Shown here: positions 23,472-32,855 of the stretch, one piece after another
Layout of the letters: every line of letters starts with the position of its first letter
Numbering within the stretch: position 1 is the first letter of the stretch
From: an uncultured beta proteobacterium
GTDB taxonomy: Bacteria > Pseudomonadota > Gammaproteobacteria > Burkholderiales > SG8-41
Direction of reading: 5' to 3'
Assembly (NCBI GenBank): GCA_903905655.1
Contig: CAIVHG010000092.1
Coordinates: 1-36,010 of the forward strand
Length of the DNA: 36,010 nucleotides
Translations under genes and position numbers: made by a program
Notes under the pieces: generated by a model
Told to the model about the DNA's origin: nothing
What the model saw: only the letters and a program-made list of their open reading frames with translations
The model's database searches: none

Positions 23472-23599
23472 AGCAAAGTTGCGAGAGGTTATGGCGGGAT
23501 CGCAATTCTGCCCTGCTGATTGTTGAAATGGCGGGTGTGACCCGCCCGTGCGCTGTTCGCGATCTATTTTGCGCTGCCGAAACCATCAGAGCAACTTTG
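23472..23599. repeat. inverted repeat enclosing a dispersed palindrome between the SDR copies
   Basis: GCAAAGTTGC (23473-23482) and GCAACTTTGC (23591-23600) are inverse complements. Between them at 23528-23548 sits one copy of the GGCGGGTGTGACCCGCC repeat. Confidence 0.6.
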
Positions 23600-23602
23600 C
23601 GC

Positions 23603-24376
23603 TCACAACACTCCCGAAATACCGCCGTCCAGATTGATGCTGGTTCCGGTCACGTAGCTCGCGGCGTCCGAGGCGAGGAAAGCGATTACATTGGCGACTT
23701 CTTCGGCTTCGCCGACGCGGCCCAGCGGGATGCCCTTGCCGGCATCGGCGTAGTGCTGCTCGAGCGTCTTGCCCAGGCGCGCCGCGTGCTGCACGTGCTG
23801 GCCGGCCTTGATCCTGCCGACGCAAACGGTATTGACGAGGATGTTGTCGGGCGCGACATCTTTGGACAGCGCCTTGGTGAGGGCGAGGCCCGCGGCGCGC
23901 GTCACCGAGGACGGCATGGAATTCGCGCCGGGCTGCTTGCCGGCAATGGCGGTGAGGTTGATGATGCGCCCTCCGCCTTGTTTTTTCATGTGCGGGATGG
24001 CGAGCCGGGAGAGGCGGATCGTCGCAAGCAGCTTGAGGTTCATGTCATCCTGCCACCCGGCATCGTCGATCTTGAGGAAGGGGGCCGCGGCGCTGGTGCC
24101 GGCGTTGTTGACCAGGATGTCGAGCCGGCCCCATTGTTCGATGATCGCTTGCACGAAGTGCTCGATCGCCGGCGCCTGCGTCACGTCGGCCTGGATGCCG
24201 ATGACATCACCGCCTGCTGCCTTGATCTCGGCCACCGTTTCTTCGAGGCGTTGCACGTTGCGCGCGCAGATCGCCACCTTCGCGCCTTCGAGCGCGAGCC
24301 GCAGCGCCGTTGCCTTGCCTATGCCCTGCGTGGCGCCTGAGATTGCCGCTACTTTGCCCTTGAGGCCCAGTTCCAT
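23603..24376 (-). CDS. short-chain dehydrogenase/reductase-like protein lacking YxxxK (copy 2)
   Basis: A protein of 257 aa starting MELGLKGKVAAISGATQGIG at 24376, with GGAG five bases before the ATG; the frame extends upstream to 24481, but those residues have no counterpart in copy 1. Cofactor motif GATQGIGKA, ADVTQ, VNNAG and the terminal GTSINLDGGISGVL are all present. The catalytic segment is INLTAIAGK...MPSSVTRAAGLALTKAL, again without YxxxK. Differences from copy 1 are scattered (for example ALEGAKVAICARNVQRLEE), so the duplication is not recent. Divergent from the GMC oxidoreductase gene, with which it shares a 139-bp intergenic region. Confidence 0.85.
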   Translation of the reverse strand: MELGLKGKVAAISGATQGIGKATALRLALEGAKVAICARNVQRLEETVAEIKAAGGDVIGIQADVTQAPAIEHFVQAIIEQWGRLDILVNNAGTSAAAPFLKIDDAGWQDDMNLKLLATIRLSRLAIPHMKKQGGGRIINLTAIAGKQPGANSMPSSVTRAAGLALTKALSKDVAPDNILVNTVCVGRIKAGQHVQHAARLGKTLEQHYADAGKGIPLGRVGEAEEVANVIAFLASDAASYVTGTSINLDGGISGVL

Positions 24377-24515
24377 TTTTGCTCCGTGTGCTGGTCGTCG
24401 ATGTTCCGTAATGCTACGCGATATCAGAGGCGAGGTGTACAGCGCGAGTGTGGCGGCAGGGCGTGCTGCACATGTTAGCATTCGCTATGCGAAATGAAAG
24501 TAGAGAGAACGGCAG

Positions 24516-26279
24516 GTGACATCGGTTAGACGCAAGGCGGTGGACGTGGTGGTCGTGGGCATCGGAGTGGCCGGCACGATCGTGTGCAAGGAGCTGGCCG
24601 AAGCGGGCCTCAGCGTGGTCGGGCTCGAGCGCGGGCGCATGGTCGATGCCACGAGCGAGTTCGCGATGCCCTATGCGCACGACGAGCTCAAGTACGAGCG
24701 CAGCAACGATTACACGCAGAACCTCGCGCGCGAAACCCTCACCTTCCGCAACACGATCGCCGAGACCGCGCTGCCGATGCGCGAGCTGGGCTCGTTCAAG
24801 CTGGGCGAGGGCGTGGGCGGCGCGGGCACGCTGTGGGGCGGCAAGACCTGGCGCTTCCTGCCGTGGGACTTCGAGACGCGCAGCCGTACCATCGCGCGCT
24901 ATGGCAAACCGCACATACCCGAAGGCTGCACCAGCCAGGACTGGGGTCTCAGCTACGAAGACCTGGAGCCGTACTACGACCAGTTCGAGCACCTCTACGG
25001 CATTGGCGGCAAGGCCGGCAATCTGAACGGAGAGCTCCAGCCCGGCGGCAATCCCTTCGAGGGTCCGCGCTCGCGCGAATATCCGAATCCGCCGCCGGCG
25101 CCCAACTACGCGGGCGCGCTGTTCATCGACGCTGCGAAGTCGCTCGGCTACCAGCCCTTCCCCTCGCCCACGGCGGCGATGACCCAGGCCTACACCAATC
25201 CCTATCGCCTGGTGCTCGGAGCTTGCGTCTCCGGCGGCTATTGCGGCGGCTTCACCTGCGCCATGGGTGCGCGCGCGACCCCGCACACCACGGTGCTGCC
25301 GGCGCTGCTCAAGCACCAGAACTTCGAGCTGCGCACGCATGCGAACGTGATCCGCGTGAACCTCGATTCGGAAAAGAAGCACGCGATCGGCGTGACCTAC
25401 ATCGATGCGCGGGGCAATGAAATCGAGCAGCCGGCGGAACTGGTGATCCTCACTTCGTACACGTTCAACAACACGCGGCTGATGCTGCTCTCCGGCATCG
25501 GCAAGCCCTACGATCCGGTCACCAACCAGGGCGTGGTCGGCCGGAATTATTCGTATCAGTGCAACGGCAAGGTCACGCTATTCTTCGAAGATAAAACGTT
25601 CACGCCGTTCATGGGCAATGGCGCGCTCGGCCCCGCCATCGACGAGTATAACGGCGACAATTTCGACCACTCGGGCCTGGGCTTCATCGGCGGCGCTTCA
25701 GTGTGCGTCAACGTGCAGGGCGCGCTGCCCATTCGCTACCATCCGGTGCCCGCGGGCACGCCGCGCTGGGGTTCGCAGTGGAAGCAGACGCTCACGCACT
25801 ACTACCAGCGCACGATGGCGCTCTCGGTGAGCGGCGGCTGCCAGAGTTATCGCACGAATTATCTCGACCTGGACCCGACCTATCGCGATGCGTATGGGCT
25901 GCCGTTGATCCGCATGACTTTCGATTACGGCGAGAACGACCGCAAGATGTCGGCATACGTCGCGAGCAAGGCAGCCGGGATCGCCCAGGCCATGGGCTGC
26001 GCGAAGATGAACGTCACCCCGGTGCCCGACAAATACAGCATCGTGCCCTATCAGAGCACGCACAACAACGGCGGCGCGGTGATGGGTGATGATCCCGCGA
26101 CCAGCGCGGTCAACCCGTACCTGCAGTCGTGGGACGTGCCGAACGTGTTCGTGATCGGCGCCAGCGCCTTTCCGCAGAACAGCGCCTTCAACCCGACCGG
26201 AACCGTGGGCGCGCTTACCTGCCGCACCGTCGACGCGATCAAAGACCAGTACTTAAAGCGGCCTGGCGTGTTGATGTGA
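24516..26279 (+). CDS. GMC-family FAD-dependent oxidoreductase
   Basis: A protein of 587 aa. The N-terminal FAD motif is VVVGIGVAGTIVCKEL with the Glu in GLERG. The segment GEGVGGAGTLWGGKTWRF is the GMC signature region, and the C-terminal half has STHNNGGAVMGDDP (active-site His) and FVIGASAFPQNSAFNPTGTV (second catalytic Asn), typical of the gluconate-2-dehydrogenase large-subunit branch. Such enzymes oxidise an alcohol or hydroxy-acid and often pass electrons to a cytochrome, but no small subunit or cytochrome gene is adjacent. No signal peptide is apparent. The start is GTG at 24516, with a weak GAGAG-type site. The cysteine-rich stretch GACVSGGYCGGFTC is notable. Confidence 0.87.
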   Translation: MTSVRRKAVDVVVVGIGVAGTIVCKELAEAGLSVVGLERGRMVDATSEFAMPYAHDELKYERSNDYTQNLARETLTFRNTIAETALPMRELGSFKLGEGVGGAGTLWGGKTWRFLPWDFETRSRTIARYGKPHIPEGCTSQDWGLSYEDLEPYYDQFEHLYGIGGKAGNLNGELQPGGNPFEGPRSREYPNPPPAPNYAGALFIDAAKSLGYQPFPSPTAAMTQAYTNPYRLVLGACVSGGYCGGFTCAMGARATPHTTVLPALLKHQNFELRTHANVIRVNLDSEKKHAIGVTYIDARGNEIEQPAELVILTSYTFNNTRLMLLSGIGKPYDPVTNQGVVGRNYSYQCNGKVTLFFEDKTFTPFMGNGALGPAIDEYNGDNFDHSGLGFIGGASVCVNVQGALPIRYHPVPAGTPRWGSQWKQTLTHYYQRTMALSVSGGCQSYRTNYLDLDPTYRDAYGLPLIRMTFDYGENDRKMSAYVASKAAGIAQAMGCAKMNVTPVPDKYSIVPYQSTHNNGGAVMGDDPATSAVNPYLQSWDVPNVFVIGASAFPQNSAFNPTGTVGALTCRTVDAIKDQYLKRPGVLM

Positions 26280-26318
26280 ATGGCCGATCCCTCGCCCCAC
26301 AAGCGGAGCGAGGTTGGC

Positions 26319-26410
26319 GTAGGGCGGGTCACACCCGCCATCCTGCAGTGCCAATTAGAACAAGAGTCTCGCCCGCGTAACGACTGCATGGCGGGTGTGA
26401 CCCGCCCTAC
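26319..26410. repeat. inverted pair of the dispersed palindromic repeat
   Basis: GTAGGGCGGGTCACACCCGC form at 26319-26341 and the opposite orientation at 26388-26410, about 46 bp apart, plus a partial GGAATGGCGGGGGTGAGG just after. It fills most of the 276-bp gap between the GMC and crotonase genes. Confidence 0.85.
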
Positions 26411-26555
26411 GAACTGCGCAGTTTTGGAATGGCGGGGGTGAGGAGCAAATTCGTTATACTCCGCACCAGCACGAATCATCATTTCGGCAAGATCCAGAAG
26501 TTTGAACTGCGCGCGCGGGCGCAGAGCGCCGCCGCCTTCGATTAGGAACGAGACC

Positions 26556-27332
26556 ATGAGCGACGAACCCCTGGTGCTGCACGAAAAGGACGCGCGCGGC
26601 GTCGTGACGCTGAAGCTGAACCGGCCGCAGGCCTTCAACTCGCTGTCCGAAGGCATGCTCGAAGCGCTGCAGTCGGCGCTGGACGGCGTCGCCGCCGACG
26701 CCACGGCGCGCGCCATCGTCATTGCCGCTGCGGGCAAGGCCTTCTGCGCCGGGCACGACCTGAAGGAGATGCGCGCCGAGCCGTCGCTGGACTACTACGA
26801 GCGCCTGTTCGCGCAATGCGCGCGCGTGATGCTCACGATCCAGAAGCTGCCCGTGCCGGTGATTGCGCGCGTGCACGGCATCGCCACCGCGGCCGGCTGC
26901 CAGCTGGTAGCGATGTGCGACCTGGCGGTGGCGGCGCGCGAGGCGCGCTTCGCGGTCAGCGGGGTCAACCTGGGCTTGTTCTGCAGCACGCCCAGCGTCG
27001 CGCTCTCGCGCAACCTGTCGCGCAAGTTCGCCTTCGAGATGCTCGTCACGGGCGACTTCATCAGTGCCGACGAAGCGCGCGAGCAGGGGCTGGTGAACCG
27101 CGTCGTCGACGCTGCCGAGCTCGACGCCGAAGTCGAACGCCTGCTCGCGCGCATCGTCGGCAAGCCGCATGTGGCCATCGCGATGGGCAAGGCGCTGTTC
27201 TACCGCCAGCTCGAGACCGGCATTGCTGCCGCCTACGACGATGCGGCCAGCACGATGGCCTGCAACATGATGGACGAGGCCGCGCTCGAAGGTGTGCAGG
27301 CCTTCATCGACAAGCGGCCGCCGCGCCGGTAG
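26556..27332 (+). CDS. enoyl-CoA hydratase/isomerase family protein, ECHDC3-like
   Basis: A protein of 258 aa with the crotonase fold: LNRPQAFNSLS, oxyanion-hole stretch AFCAGHDLKEM, then HGIATAAGCQLVAMCDLAVA and VNLGLFCSTPSVALSR. The latter two resemble the ECHDC3 branch. The glutamates used by true enoyl-CoA hydratases are replaced (Gln in CQLVA, Gly in NLGLF), so hydratase activity is doubtful. The start is ATG 26556 (MSDEPLVLHE) behind AGGAAC; an in-frame ATG at 26502 would add 18 non-conserved residues. It is convergent with prpE, with stops 42 bp apart. It likely acts on an acyl-CoA, reaction unknown. Confidence 0.87.
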   Translation: MSDEPLVLHEKDARGVVTLKLNRPQAFNSLSEGMLEALQSALDGVAADATARAIVIAAAGKAFCAGHDLKEMRAEPSLDYYERLFAQCARVMLTIQKLPVPVIARVHGIATAAGCQLVAMCDLAVAAREARFAVSGVNLGLFCSTPSVALSRNLSRKFAFEMLVTGDFISADEAREQGLVNRVVDAAELDAEVERLLARIVGKPHVAIAMGKALFYRQLETGIAAAYDDAASTMACNMMDEAALEGVQAFIDKRPPRR

Positions 27333-27374
27333 CCCTGAGGCGCGGGGGCGCAGGATGCGGCTTCCCCGCGTGAG

Positions 27375-29276
27375 TCATGACGCGGCGGCGACCGCAGCCT
27401 GTATCTGCTCGATGCCGGCCGCATCGTCGAGCGTGGTCAGATCGCCCGGGTCGCGCCCTTCGGCTATCGCCTGGATGCTGCGGCGGAGCACTTTGCCGGA
27501 ACGGGTCTTTGGCAACTGGGTGACGAAGTGCACCCGTGCCGGCCGCCCGACCGCGCCGAGCGCCTTGTTGACGACGTCAAACACTTCTTTTTCCATGGCG
27601 CGCCGCCCCGCGGCATCTGCCACCCTGCTTGCGTCTTTCACGATGGCGAACGCCATCGGCACCTGGCCCTTGATTTCATCGTGGATACCGACCACGGCGA
27701 CTTCCGCGATGTTCGGGTGATCGCTGACCGCTTCCTCGATCTCGCGCGTTCCCAGGCGATGACCGGCGATATTGATCACATCGTCGGTACGGCCGAGGAT
27801 GAAGTAATAGCCGTCTTCATCGCGGATGCCCCAGTCAAACGTCGTGTAGATCAGCTGATCCCCGAAGCTCGTAAAATACGTATTCACGAATCTCTCGTCC
27901 TGTTGCCATACCGTCGTCATGCAGCCCGGCGGCAGCGGCGGCACGACCGCGACCACGCCTTTTTCATTGGCGCCGATTTCCTTGCCAGAGCCTTCGTCCA
28001 GTAGCTTTACGTTGTAACCATACGCCGGAAAGCTCGGGCTTCCGTACTTGAGAGGCGTCGCCTCGACGCCCGGCATGGCCGACAGCAACGCCCAGCCGGT
28101 TTCGGTCTGCCAGTAATGATCGATCACCTGTACCCCGAGCGCTTCTGAGATCCAGCGCGCCGTCGGTTCGTCGAGCGGTTCACCGGCGAGAAAGAGATGC
28201 CGCAGCGTGCTTGGGCCATATTTGGTGAGATAGGCGGGGTCCTGTTTTTTCAGCACGCGGATGGCGGTCGGCGACGAAAACATCACCGTCACTTTGTGAT
28301 CGGCGACGATTTTCCACCAAATGCCCGGATCGGGTCGGACCGGCAGACCTTCGTACATGACGCTCGCCATGCCATGAATCAGAGGTCCGTAAACGATATA
28401 GGAATGCCCGACCACCCAACCGATATCGGAGGTCGTGAACATCGTCTCACCGGGTTTGCCGCAATAGATATGCTGCATACTGGCCGCCAGCGCGACCGCA
28501 TAACCGCCGGTGTCGCGCTGCACGCCTTTAGGTTTGCCGGTCGTGCCCGAGGTATAGAGAATGTACGAAGGCTCACTGGCTTCCAGCCATTGCACCGGCA
28601 CCTGCGCCGACATATGCTTTTCGCGCAGCTGCGCATAATCGAGGTCGCGTCCATCAACCCGCCTGAGATCTGTGTCGATGCCGCGGTCGACAATCACGAC
28701 ATGCTGCGGCGGATGCTGCGACAGGCCGATCGCCTCGTCGACAATGCCTTTGTACAAAAGCGCTTTGCCGCCGCGCATGCCGGCATCAGCGGTAAACATG
28801 AGCTTGGGTTTCGCATCGTCGATGCGCGATGCGAGACTGTGTGCCGCAAAGCCTCCAAACACCACTGAATGTATCGCGCCCAGCCGCACGCAGGCGAGCA
28901 TCGCGAACACCGCCTCCGGTATCATCGGCATGTAGATCAGGATGCGGTCGCCTTTGCCCAGGCCCAGTTCGCGCAGCACGGCAGCACAGCGGTTGACCTC
29001 GGCGTGCAGTTCGCGGAACGTGTAAGTTCGGTCTTGAGCGGTCTCGGTCGAGACGAAGATCAGCGCGTTTTGGTCCGCACGATCTTTGAGGTGGCGGTCA
29101 ACCGCGTTGTAGCAAAGATTGGTCTCGCCGCCGACAAACCATCTGGCGAACGGCGGCCGGCTATAGTCGAGCACTTTGCCGAACGGCTGGTGCCAGTCGA
29201 TCAATTTCGCCTGCTCGCCCCAGAATGCGTCGGGCTGCTCGATCGAACGGCGGTGGAAATCCTTGCAGGTAGCCAT
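27375..29276 (-). CDS. prpE: propionyl-CoA synthetase PrpE
   Basis: A protein of 633 aa, close to the ~630 of PrpE and longer than most acyl-CoA ligases. The AMP-binding motif is YTSGTTGKPKGVQRDTGG; the QRDTGG form is characteristic of PrpE. Also present are VFGGFAAHSLASRIDDA, DHYWQTETGW and the C-terminal catalytic Lys in PKTRSGKVLRR. The enzyme activates propionate to propionyl-CoA through propionyl-AMP in the cytoplasm. ATG 29276 (MATCKDFHRRSIEQ) follows AGAGGAG; the longer frame to 29336 has no support. It is divergent from prpC across 263 bp, which presumably holds both promoters. A general acetyl/propionyl-CoA ligase remains possible but context favours PrpE. Confidence 0.9.
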   Translation of the reverse strand: MATCKDFHRRSIEQPDAFWGEQAKLIDWHQPFGKVLDYSRPPFARWFVGGETNLCYNAVDRHLKDRADQNALIFVSTETAQDRTYTFRELHAEVNRCAAVLRELGLGKGDRILIYMPMIPEAVFAMLACVRLGAIHSVVFGGFAAHSLASRIDDAKPKLMFTADAGMRGGKALLYKGIVDEAIGLSQHPPQHVVIVDRGIDTDLRRVDGRDLDYAQLREKHMSAQVPVQWLEASEPSYILYTSGTTGKPKGVQRDTGGYAVALAASMQHIYCGKPGETMFTTSDIGWVVGHSYIVYGPLIHGMASVMYEGLPVRPDPGIWWKIVADHKVTVMFSSPTAIRVLKKQDPAYLTKYGPSTLRHLFLAGEPLDEPTARWISEALGVQVIDHYWQTETGWALLSAMPGVEATPLKYGSPSFPAYGYNVKLLDEGSGKEIGANEKGVVAVVPPLPPGCMTTVWQQDERFVNTYFTSFGDQLIYTTFDWGIRDEDGYYFILGRTDDVINIAGHRLGTREIEEAVSDHPNIAEVAVVGIHDEIKGQVPMAFAIVKDASRVADAAGRRAMEKEVFDVVNKALGAVGRPARVHFVTQLPKTRSGKVLRRSIQAIAEGRDPGDLTTLDDAAGIEQIQAAVAAAS

Positions 29277-29539
29277 GCACGTCTCCTCTACCCGCCCGTC
29301 GCCTTGCGCCGGTAACGCGTGCGCTGGCAGGTTCAATTCAATCGGTGTACAAGCTGATCCTATGCGATCCCGGCCACAATTCTACCCCGGGTCGGCCTTC
29401 AGGCAATGGCGCGCGCGGCACACCAGAATCGCGCATGCGGCGGTAGAGCGGAATTTGGTTTGAAATGGTTATACTACGCATGCACACACTAGAGGCGGCA
29501 CGCCCACAGGCGGCGCGCCCCGGCACATAGGAGGGGCTT

Positions 29540-30715
29540 ATGAGCAGCAGCACGACGAGCGGCGGATTCAAACCCAAGAAGTCGGTGGCTTTGTCCGGAG
29601 TGGAGGCGGGGAACACGGCGCTGTGCACCGTGGGGCGCAGCGGCAACGATCTGCACTACCGCGGCTACGACATTCTCGACATCGCGACGCAGTGCGAATT
29701 CGAGGAGATTGCTTACCTGCTGCTGCACGAGCGGTTGCCGAACGCGCACGAGCTCGCGGCCTACAAGGCGAAGCTCAGGTCGATGCGCGGCCTGCCGCAG
29801 GCGCTGAAGAACGCGCTCGAATGTTTGCCCGCCGCGGCGCATCCGATGGACGTGATGCGCGCCGGCTGTGCGGTGCTCGGCACCGTGCTGCCGGAGAAGG
29901 AAGACCACAACCTGCCGGACGCGCGCGAGATCGGCGACCGTCTGATCGCGTGCTTCGGCTCGATGCTGCTCTACTGGTACCACTACAGCCACAACGGCCG
30001 CCGCATCGAGGTCGAGACCGAGGACGACAGCGTAGGCGGGCACTTCCTGCATTTGCTGCACGGGCGTGCGCCGTCGGCGAGCTGGGTGCGCGCGATGCAC
30101 ACATCGCTCAACCTCTACGCGGAGCACGAGTTCAACGCCTCGACCTTCACCTGCCGCGTCATCACCGGCACCGGCTCCGACATGTACTCGGCGATCACCG
30201 GCGGCATCGGCGCGCTGCGCGGGCCCAAGCACGGCGGCGCCAACGAAGTCGCCTTCGAGATCATGAACCGCTACCGCAGCGCAGACGAGGCCGAGCAGGA
30301 CATCGTCAAGCGGGTGGCGAACAAGGAGGTCGTGATCGGCTTCGGCCATCCGGTCTACACCATCGCCGATCCGCGCAACAAGGTGATCAAGGAAGTGGCG
30401 CGCACGCTGTCGGCCGAAAGCAAGGACATGGCGATGTTCGAAATCGCCGACCGCATCGAATCCGTGATGGCGCGCGAGAAGAAGATGTTTGCCAATCTCG
30501 ACTGGTTTTCCGCGGTTTCGTATTACAAGCTCGGCGTGCCCACTGCGATGTTCACGCCGCTATTCGTAATCTCGCGCACCAGCGGCTGGGCGGCGCACGT
30601 GATCGAGCAGAGGATCGACGGCAAGATCATACGGCCGACGGCGAACTACACCGGTCCCGAGCCGCGGGCGTTCACGCCCATCGGCAGGCGCGGGAAGAGC
30701 GCAAAGAATAAATGA
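29540..30715 (+). CDS. prpC: 2-methylcitrate synthase PrpC
   Basis: A protein of 391 aa (E. coli PrpC is of similar length). Citrate-synthase-family active-site residues are visible: His in [13 protein letters not shown], His in [10 protein letters not shown] and Asp in [19 protein letters not shown]-like [17 protein letters not shown] and [10 protein letters not shown] near the N-terminus are typical of the methylcitrate synthase branch. It condenses propionyl-CoA with oxaloacetate to 2-methylcitrate. ATG 29540 is preceded by a strong AGGAGG. It is followed 104 bp later by prpD on the same strand, and prpE is divergent upstream. No prpR regulator gene is present in the window. Confidence 0.92.
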   Translation: MSSSTTSGGFKPKKSVALSGVEAGNTALCTVGRSGNDLHYRGYDILDIATQCEFEEIAYLLLHERLPNAHELAAYKAKLRSMRGLPQALKNALECLPAAAHPMDVMRAGCAVLGTVLPEKEDHNLPDAREIGDRLIACFGSMLLYWYHYSHNGRRIEVETEDDSVGGHFLHLLHGRAPSASWVRAMHTSLNLYAEHEFNASTFTCRVITGTGSDMYSAITGGIGALRGPKHGGANEVAFEIMNRYRSADEAEQDIVKRVANKEVVIGFGHPVYTIADPRNKVIKEVARTLSAESKDMAMFEIADRIESVMAREKKMFANLDWFSAVSYYKLGVPTAMFTPLFVISRTSGWAAHVIEQRIDGKIIRPTANYTGPEPRAFTPIGRRGKSAKNK

Positions 30716-30723
30716 CGTTTCAC

Positions 30724-30750
30724 GGGCGGGCTTCCGTAAGGCGCCCGCCC
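30724..30750. terminator. hairpin between prpC and prpD
   Basis: GGGCGGGC (30724-30731) pairs with GCCCGCCC (30743-30750) across an 11-nt loop, 9 bp after the prpC stop. It has no T-run, so it may act as a transcript-stabilising or attenuating hairpin, not a full terminator. Confidence 0.4.
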
Positions 30751-30819
30751 TGCGCCCCGCGCTGAGCGCAGCGCACTCACTGCATTTTTCAATTACTTAA
30801 CGGTCATCACATACTCATC

Positions 30820-32262
30820 ATGTCCAGCGCCATCTCCAACGAACGTCCCGCACCTGACCAGGTTCTCACCGATATCGCCGATTACGCGCTCAAGTACGAG
30901 ATCAAGAGCGCGACCGCTTACGAGACGGCGCGGCTGTGCCTGATGGATACCTTGGGCTGCGGCTTCGAGGCGCTGTCCTATCCCGCGTGCACCAAGCTCC
31001 TGGGGCCGGTGGTGCCTGGGATTGCGGTGACGAATGGGGCGCGCGTGCCCGGCACCTCGTACGAGCTCGATCCGGTGTCGGCCGCGTTCAATCTGGGCAC
31101 CATCATTCGCTGGCTCGATTTCAATGACTGCTGGCTCGCCGCCGAATGGGGGCATCCTTCGGACAACCTCGGCGGCATCCTCGCCACCGCGGATTATCTG
31201 TCGCGCACCCGCGTCGCCGATGGCAAGCCGCCGCTCGTGATGCGTGACGTGCTCAACGCGATGATCAAGGCGCACGAAATTCAGGGCGTGCTCGCGCTCG
31301 AAAACAGCTTCAACCGCGTGGGGCTCGATCACGTGCTGCTGGTGAAGGTGGCGACCACGGCGGTGGCCACCGCGATGATGGGCGGCAAGCGCGAGCAGGT
31401 CGTCAACGCATTGTCGAACGCCTGGATCGACGGCCAGTCGCTGCGCACTTATCGCCATGCGCCCAACACCGGCTCGCGCAAGTCGTGGGCGGCGGGGGAC
31501 GCGACTGCGCGCGGCGTGTGGCTCGCGCTGCTCGCGCTCAAAGGCGAGATGGGCTACCCGTCGGCGCTGACCGCGTCCACCTGGGGCTTTCAGGACGTCA
31601 GCTTCAAGGGCAAGCCGCTGAAGATCTCACGACCCTACGAGTCGTATGTGATGGAGAACGTGCTGTTCAAGATATCGTTCCCCGCCGAGTTCCACGCCCA
31701 GACCGCCATCGAGTGCGCGGTCAAGCTGCACCCCGAGGTCAAGGACCGGCTGGCGGAGGTGAAGGAGATCGTGATCACCACCCACGAGTCGGCGTTGCGC
31801 ATCATCGACAAGCAGGGTCCGCTTGCCAATCCCGCGGACCGCGACCACTGCATCCAGTACATGACCGCCATCGGGCTCATCAAAGGCACTCTCACCGCCG
31901 CCGATTACGAGGATGGAGTGGCTGCGGACCCGCGCATCGACGAGCTGCGCGCCAAGATGAAGTGCGTGGAACATAAAGCGTGGAGCCGCGACTACCTCGA
32001 TCCCAACAAGCGCTCGATCGCCAATGCCGTGCAGATATTCTTCGAGGACGGCAGCTCGACCAGCAAGGTGGAGGTCGAGTATCCAATCGGTCACCGCCGC
32101 CGTCGTCCCGACGGCATCCCGCTGCTCATCGCCAAGTACAAGACCAACCTCAAGCGCCGTTACACCCCGGAACAGCAGGAGCAGATCCTCAAGGTGTGCC
32201 TGAATCAGGCGCAGCTCGAAGCGACCCCGGTCCACGAGTTCGTCGATCTGTTCGTGGTATAG
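30820..32262 (+). CDS. prpD: 2-methylcitrate dehydratase PrpD
   Basis: A protein of 480 aa, matching E. coli PrpD (483) closely across its length: [92 protein letters not shown] and [16 protein letters not shown]. It belongs to the MmgE/PrpD family; it dehydrates 2-methylcitrate to 2-methylaconitate or directly to the cis form used by aconitase. The ATG at 30820 has no clear ribosome-binding site, which is odd for a presumably co-transcribed gene. Together with prpC and prpE it gives the upper part of the methylcitrate cycle; aconitase and a certain methylisocitrate lyase are not adjacent. Confidence 0.93.
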   Translation: MSSAISNERPAPDQVLTDIADYALKYEIKSATAYETARLCLMDTLGCGFEALSYPACTKLLGPVVPGIAVTNGARVPGTSYELDPVSAAFNLGTIIRWLDFNDCWLAAEWGHPSDNLGGILATADYLSRTRVADGKPPLVMRDVLNAMIKAHEIQGVLALENSFNRVGLDHVLLVKVATTAVATAMMGGKREQVVNALSNAWIDGQSLRTYRHAPNTGSRKSWAAGDATARGVWLALLALKGEMGYPSALTASTWGFQDVSFKGKPLKISRPYESYVMENVLFKISFPAEFHAQTAIECAVKLHPEVKDRLAEVKEIVITTHESALRIIDKQGPLANPADRDHCIQYMTAIGLIKGTLTAADYEDGVAADPRIDELRAKMKCVEHKAWSRDYLDPNKRSIANAVQIFFEDGSSTSKVEVEYPIGHRRRRPDGIPLLIAKYKTNLKRRYTPEQQEQILKVCLNQAQLEATPVHEFVDLFVV

Positions 32263-32338
32263 GACTTGCCGGAGAAGCTACCGGCGGCACCGCTTGGTAG
32301 ATACCGTTATCAGCGGCAAGCGTGATGCGTTCGTTGAA

Positions 32339-32411
32339 CGGCGGGTGTGACCCGCCCTTCACGACGATGCGCGCGGCCCACCAGCCGCCGTAGGGCGGGT
32401 CACACCCGCCG
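32339..32411. repeat. inverted pair of the dispersed palindromic repeat
   Basis: GGCGGGTGTGACCCGCCC (32340-32357) and the opposite-strand form at 32390-32411, about 30 bp apart. Confidence 0.85.
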
Positions 32412-32587
32412 TCACACAATTGCATACGGTTTGCGCTGGATCAGATCCGCCCCGGTTGTCTCAAATAGCATAGTTAGCGCATTGGACTCCCATCGCAGCC
32501 TGATCGCGATGAGGCAGTCCGTTGCGCGTCCGTTGCAACCGTTGGCGCCGCGGCCTTTCTCAGTGTCAAGCGTAATGCGGCTGCTGA

Positions 32588-32610
32588 ATGGCGGGTGTGA
32601 CCCGCCTTAC
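32588..32610. repeat. dispersed palindromic repeat in the 5' region of the lysine-rich protein gene
   Basis: ATGGCGGGTGTGACCCGCCT, ending only about 20 bp before the ATG at 32631, so it probably lies in the leader of that transcript or across its promoter. Confidence 0.8.
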
Positions 32611-32630
32611 AACTTGGGAGGTAAAGGAAG

Positions 32631-32846
32631 ATGAAGAAAGTTCTGATCGCCTTGGCCAGTGTTTTGATTTATGGCGTGACAAGTTTTGGCGCCGTGGCGG
32701 TAGCTGGGCCGGTGCAGTTACCGCAGGCGTCGCTGATTAAAGTCCAGGACGACGCGCCGAAGAAGGGGAAGAAAGCGGACAAGAAGAAGACCGAGAAAAA
32801 GACCGAGAAAAAGGCGGCGAAGAAAGCCAAGAAGGACGAAGACTAA
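32631..32846 (+). CDS. small secreted lysine-rich protein
   Basis: A protein of 71 aa. ATG 32631 is preceded by GGGAGG and AAGGAAG, a strong site. Residues 1-25 (MKKVLIALASVLIYGVTSF to AVA) are a signal peptide with probable cleavage near VAVA-GPV. The mature part is ~45 residues, with a C-terminal stretch of about 30 residues built almost only of Lys, Glu, Asp and Ala (PKKGKKADKKKTEKK). It should be a highly basic, disordered periplasmic peptide. Such tails occur in proteins of unknown function and in some nucleic-acid or envelope-binding peptides; no family was recognised. A 9-bp hairpin follows the stop. Confidence 0.75.
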   Translation: MKKVLIALASVLIYGVTSFGAVAVAGPVQLPQASLIKVQDDAPKKGKKADKKKTEKKTEKKAAKKAKKDED

Positions 32847-32855
32847 CCTGCTGCG

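Larger units (their letters stand above)
32263..32630. other. 368-bp repeat-filled intergenic region
   Basis: No gene is seen between prpD and the small lysine-rich protein gene. It holds three copies of the dispersed palindrome (32339-32360, 32390-32411, 32588-32610), two of them preceded by a related ~30-bp leader of the form CGTTATCAG...GCGTAATGCGG...TGAA. Confidence 0.7.

Noticed and set aside
24414-25382. 322-codon minus-strand frame across the GMC gene start
   Set aside because: Arg/Ala/His-rich translation without family features, and the plus strand encodes conserved GMC motifs.
29455-29476. TATACT as a -10 box for prpC, and a similar GTTATACT near 26453
   Set aside because: No -35 at suitable distance in either case; too weak to list as promoters.
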